16,642 nucleotides of DNA from Rhodoferax sp. UBA5149 (GTDB lineage Bacteria > Pseudomonadota > Gammaproteobacteria > Burkholderiales > Burkholderiaceae_C): positions 1 to 16,642 of the forward strand of contig NZ_DHXT01000099.1 of the NCBI RefSeq assembly GCF_002413825.1, read 5' to 3'. Under the pieces are notes generated by a model. The model was not told the origin of the DNA and made no database searches. It worked only from the letters and a program-made list of their open reading frames with translations. Position 1 is the stretch's first letter, and each line of letters opens with the position of its first letter. The position numbers were made by a program, and so were the translations under genes. This document shows, piece after piece, positions 15,901 to 16,642 of this stretch.

Positions 15901-16642
15901 TCGTGCTGCAGGTGCGCACGGCGCAGCGCAGCGAGGTCATGCAAACCCTGCGCGAGCATGGCTTGAGCAAATACAGCCACGTCATCGGCAAAACCCGCCC
16001 GGCGGATTCGACGATCCAGGTCGGTGTCGGCGAAGTCCAGATCTGGCGCGACGCCAAAGCCGTGTTCACGGCCAAGCTCTCTGACCTGCACCAGGTCTGG
16101 GACGCCACCAGCTGGAAGATTTGCCAGCAGCGCGACAACCCGGCCTGCGCCGATGCCGAGCACGCCGCCGCCGGTGATCCGCTGGACCCCGGCATGCACA
16201 TTAGTCTTGTAAAAAATCAGCCTCTAGCCCCCGTGGAACCTACGCAAGCCGCTACTAAATCGGTAGCAGGACCGGCGTTGATACTGTCGCGTCCCAAAGT
16301 GGCGGTGCTGCGCGAGCAGGGCGTCAACTCGCACGTCGAGATGGCTTATGCCTTTACCGAAGCCGGCTTTGAAGCGTTTGACGTGCACATGACCGACCTG
16401 CAGAGTGGCCGCGCCAATCTGGCCGACTTCAAGGGCGTGGTCGCGTGCGGTGGCTTCAGCTACGGCGACACGCTCGGTGCCGGCATTGGCTGGGCGCGCT
16501 CCATCACCTTCAACCCAGGTCTGGCGGACCAGTTCAAGACCTTCTTTGGTCGCAGCGACACTTTTGGCCTGGGCGTGTGCAACGGCTGCCAGATGTTTGC
16601 CGAGCTGGCCGACATCATCCCCGGCGCCGCCGAGTGGCCGCG
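12918..16642 (+). CDS. purL: Phosphoribosylformylglycinamidine synthase PurL (3' end missing)
   Basis: PurL (FGAM synthase) converts FGAR, glutamine and ATP to FGAM in the fourth step of purine synthesis. The frame opens with a GTG and MTLHITQFEGGSALS and stays open for 1241 codons to the right edge. No Shine-Dalgarno sequence is seen; family similarity sets the start. Motifs include NSEHCRH (221-227), KVETHNHPT (307-315), a GGEIRDEGATGRGSKPKAG segment, GPLGGAAFNNEFGRP, IHDVGAGGLSNAFPEL, a second synthetase half with PVGKDSLSMR, and the glutaminase domain with CGGFSYGD and the nucleophile C1221 in GVCNGCQMF. The remaining glutaminase residues lie beyond the window. C1221 is 86 residues later than C1135 of E. 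coli PurL, so the protein is longer. Part of this comes from short repeat-derived segments at about 280-301, 353-376 and 1097-1118, all in loops or linkers. No frameshift was found. Confidence 0.95.
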   Translation, partial: MTLHITQFEGGSALSSFRIQQLLPSLQAVHDKINGVAARFVHLVTSDVAPPQALKDQLAALLTYGDPYAGPTDGALIVVTPRFGTVSPWASKATDIAHNCGLAVRRVERVLEYRVSLKSGLLGKASLSEAQLAQIGVLLHDRMTESVMFDRAVALGLFTELHPAPMAHVDVLKGGKAALDTANTQFGLALAADEIDYLVQAFTHLQRNPTDVELMMFAQANSEHCRHKIFNAQFTIDGVPQAQSMFGMIRHTHQTNPQHMLVAYSDNASVMAGAQVERFVAKSASSPRGISAGSYEKQSATNHILMKVETHNHPTAISPFPGAATGAGGEIRDEGATGRGSKPKAGLTGFTVSKINWNLTPNNYSSVRPELVEGLTAYGKPAHIASPLQIMLEGPLGGAAFNNEFGRPNLLGYFREYEQGLSYSVADAAGVSSAKEEQRGYHKPIMIAGGLGVIDATQTHKVEFPAGSLLIQLGGPGMRIGMGGSAASSMATGANAAELDFDSVQRGNPEIERRAQEVINQCWILGDSGGPDGKGNPILAIHDVGAGGLSNAFPELTNDAGRGARFDLRAVPLEESGMAPKEIWCNESQERYVLAIAPESLELFKALCERERCPFAVVGVATEDRQLELVDADKESPVNMPMNVLLGKPPKMHRDVKTVERTFAPIDLTGVVLQKACIDVLASPTVASKRFLITIGDRTVGGFSHRDQMVGPWQVPVADCAVTLADYKGFAGEAMSMGERTPLATVNAPASGRMAVAEAITNLLAAPFELSRVKLSANWMAACGEPGEDAALYATVKAVGLELCPALGISIPVGKDSLSMRTQWQDEEGAKKVTSPVSLIVTAFATLADVRGTLTPQLNATEDSTLLLIDLGRGQNRMGGSMLAQTLGQLGDEVPDLDQPQDLVNLVSAVNALRAQGQILAYHDRSDGGLFASVCEMAFAGHVGVSLNVDLLVTEGDGIADSRMDAGDSKNWAGQVSARRDELTLKALFTEELGVVLQVRTAQRSEVMQTLREHGLSKYSHVIGKTRPADSTIQVGVGEVQIWRDAKAVFTAKLSDLHQVWDATSWKICQQRDNPACADAEHAAAGDPLDPGMHISLVKNQPLAPVEPTQAATKSVAGPALILSRPKVAVLREQGVNSHVEMAYAFTEAGFEAFDVHMTDLQSGRANLADFKGVVACGGFSYGDTLGAGIGWARSITFNPGLADQFKTFFGRSDTFGLGVCNGCQMFAELADIIPGAAEWP
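13755..13819 (+). repeat. Short interspersed repeat, copy 1, in frame inside purL
   Basis: This 65-base stretch begins GTAGC and ends GCTAC, a five-base inverted repeat at its edges. Bases 13760-13785 are identical to 16213-16238 in copy 2, and a further stretch is partly conserved (GCGCAGGCAGCTAT here, ACGCAAGCCGCTAC there). It is translated within purL as VAKSASSPRGISAGSYEKQS and sits just before the conserved KVETHNHPT strand, where family members vary. From memory, Comamonadaceae genomes carry many intergenic copies of a repeat like this; I have not checked. Confidence 0.75.
13979..14007 (+). repeat. AT-rich imperfect inverted repeat inside purL
   Basis: AATTAATTGG and CCAATAATT pair with one bulged A around a ten-base loop, AATCTGACCC. 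The base composition is far richer in A and T than the surrounding gene. It is translated as INWNLTPNN, which has no counterpart that I recall in PurL. It lies six bases before the VRPELVEG palindrome, so the two may have entered together or form one composite element. The loop resembles ATCTGACCCC sequences I recall near some transposon-associated repeats; this is only a recollection. Confidence 0.5.
14014..14046 (+). repeat. Palindromic repeat encoding SSVRPELVEGLT, in frame inside purL
   Basis: The element folds as CCGT, TC, GCCCT, an 11-base loop, AGGGC, TT, ACGG: a four-pair and a five-pair stem separated by a two-by-two internal loop. The core is the widespread proteobacterial repeat whose translation gives VRPELVEG on one strand and FDKLRANG on the other; both peptides are readable here. 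In purL it supplies residues S365-T376, between GLTGFTVSK and YGKPAHIASPLQIM, both of which are conserved in the family. Confidence 0.75.
16206..16267 (+). repeat. Short interspersed repeat, copy 2, in frame inside purL
   Basis: This copy shares 26 identical bases with copy 1 (16213-16238) and ends in a hairpin GCTAC-TAAATCG-GTAGC (16251-16267). It is read as LVKNQPLAPVEPTQAATKSV, a different frame from copy 1, because the left end after GTA is one base shorter. It fills the linker between the second synthetase half and the glutaminase domain, which starts RPKVAVLREQGVNSHVEMA. Confidence 0.75.

Noticed and set aside
14211..16199. A 662-codon open frame on the minus strand opposite purL
   Set aside because: It mirrors purL codon structure in GC-rich DNA, its peptide is rich in H, Q, R, A and G without recognisable motifs, and the plus strand encodes intact PurL motifs throughout.

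Overview
The window looks like a stretch of chromosome from a high-GC betaproteobacterium, most likely Comamonadaceae (Rhodoferax/Polaromonas type). I infer this from recalled sequence similarity of SMC, ZipA-like, LigA, GlnD and PurL, and from short repeats of a kind I recall from that family. No database was searched. Almost everything here is core housekeeping. There is no phage, insertion sequence, CRISPR array, RNA gene or defence island that I can support.

Layout. On the left, on the minus strand, is an ABC transporter ATPase (29-856). It is followed by the first six codons of what is probably its permease, which runs off the left edge. Divergent from it is dusA, tRNA-dihydrouridine synthase A (909-1910). 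After a 161-base gap comes a tight plus-strand cluster: smc (2072-5587), a zipA-like division gene (5587-6627), ligA (6651-8756) and a peptide deformylase (8743-9303). smc/zipA share one base at TGATG, and ligA/def overlap by 14 bases. This cluster combines chromosome condensation, Z-ring anchoring, nick sealing and N-terminal protein processing. Convergent to it, one base away, is the minus-strand pair map then glnD (methionine aminopeptidase; PII uridylyltransferase). Divergent from map is purL (12918 to the right edge), which lacks its last part.

The most interesting feature is inside purL. The open frame carries at least three short repeat-like insertions, all in frame. Two are copies of one roughly 60-base repeat (13755-13819 and 16206-16267) that share 26 identical bases but are translated in different frames. 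The third is a palindromic element (14014-14046) encoding SSVRPELVEGLT. An AT-rich inverted repeat (13979-14007) lies just before it. All fall where I expect variable loops or linkers, and the catalytic motifs remain intact. The arrangement resembles the coding-sequence palindromic elements described in Rickettsia.

A second observation is regulatory. dusA and map each have the identical 9-mer TGGGATAAT (an extended -10) ending 7 and 6 bases before the ATG, with no Shine-Dalgarno sequence, so both may be transcribed as leaderless or nearly leaderless mRNAs.
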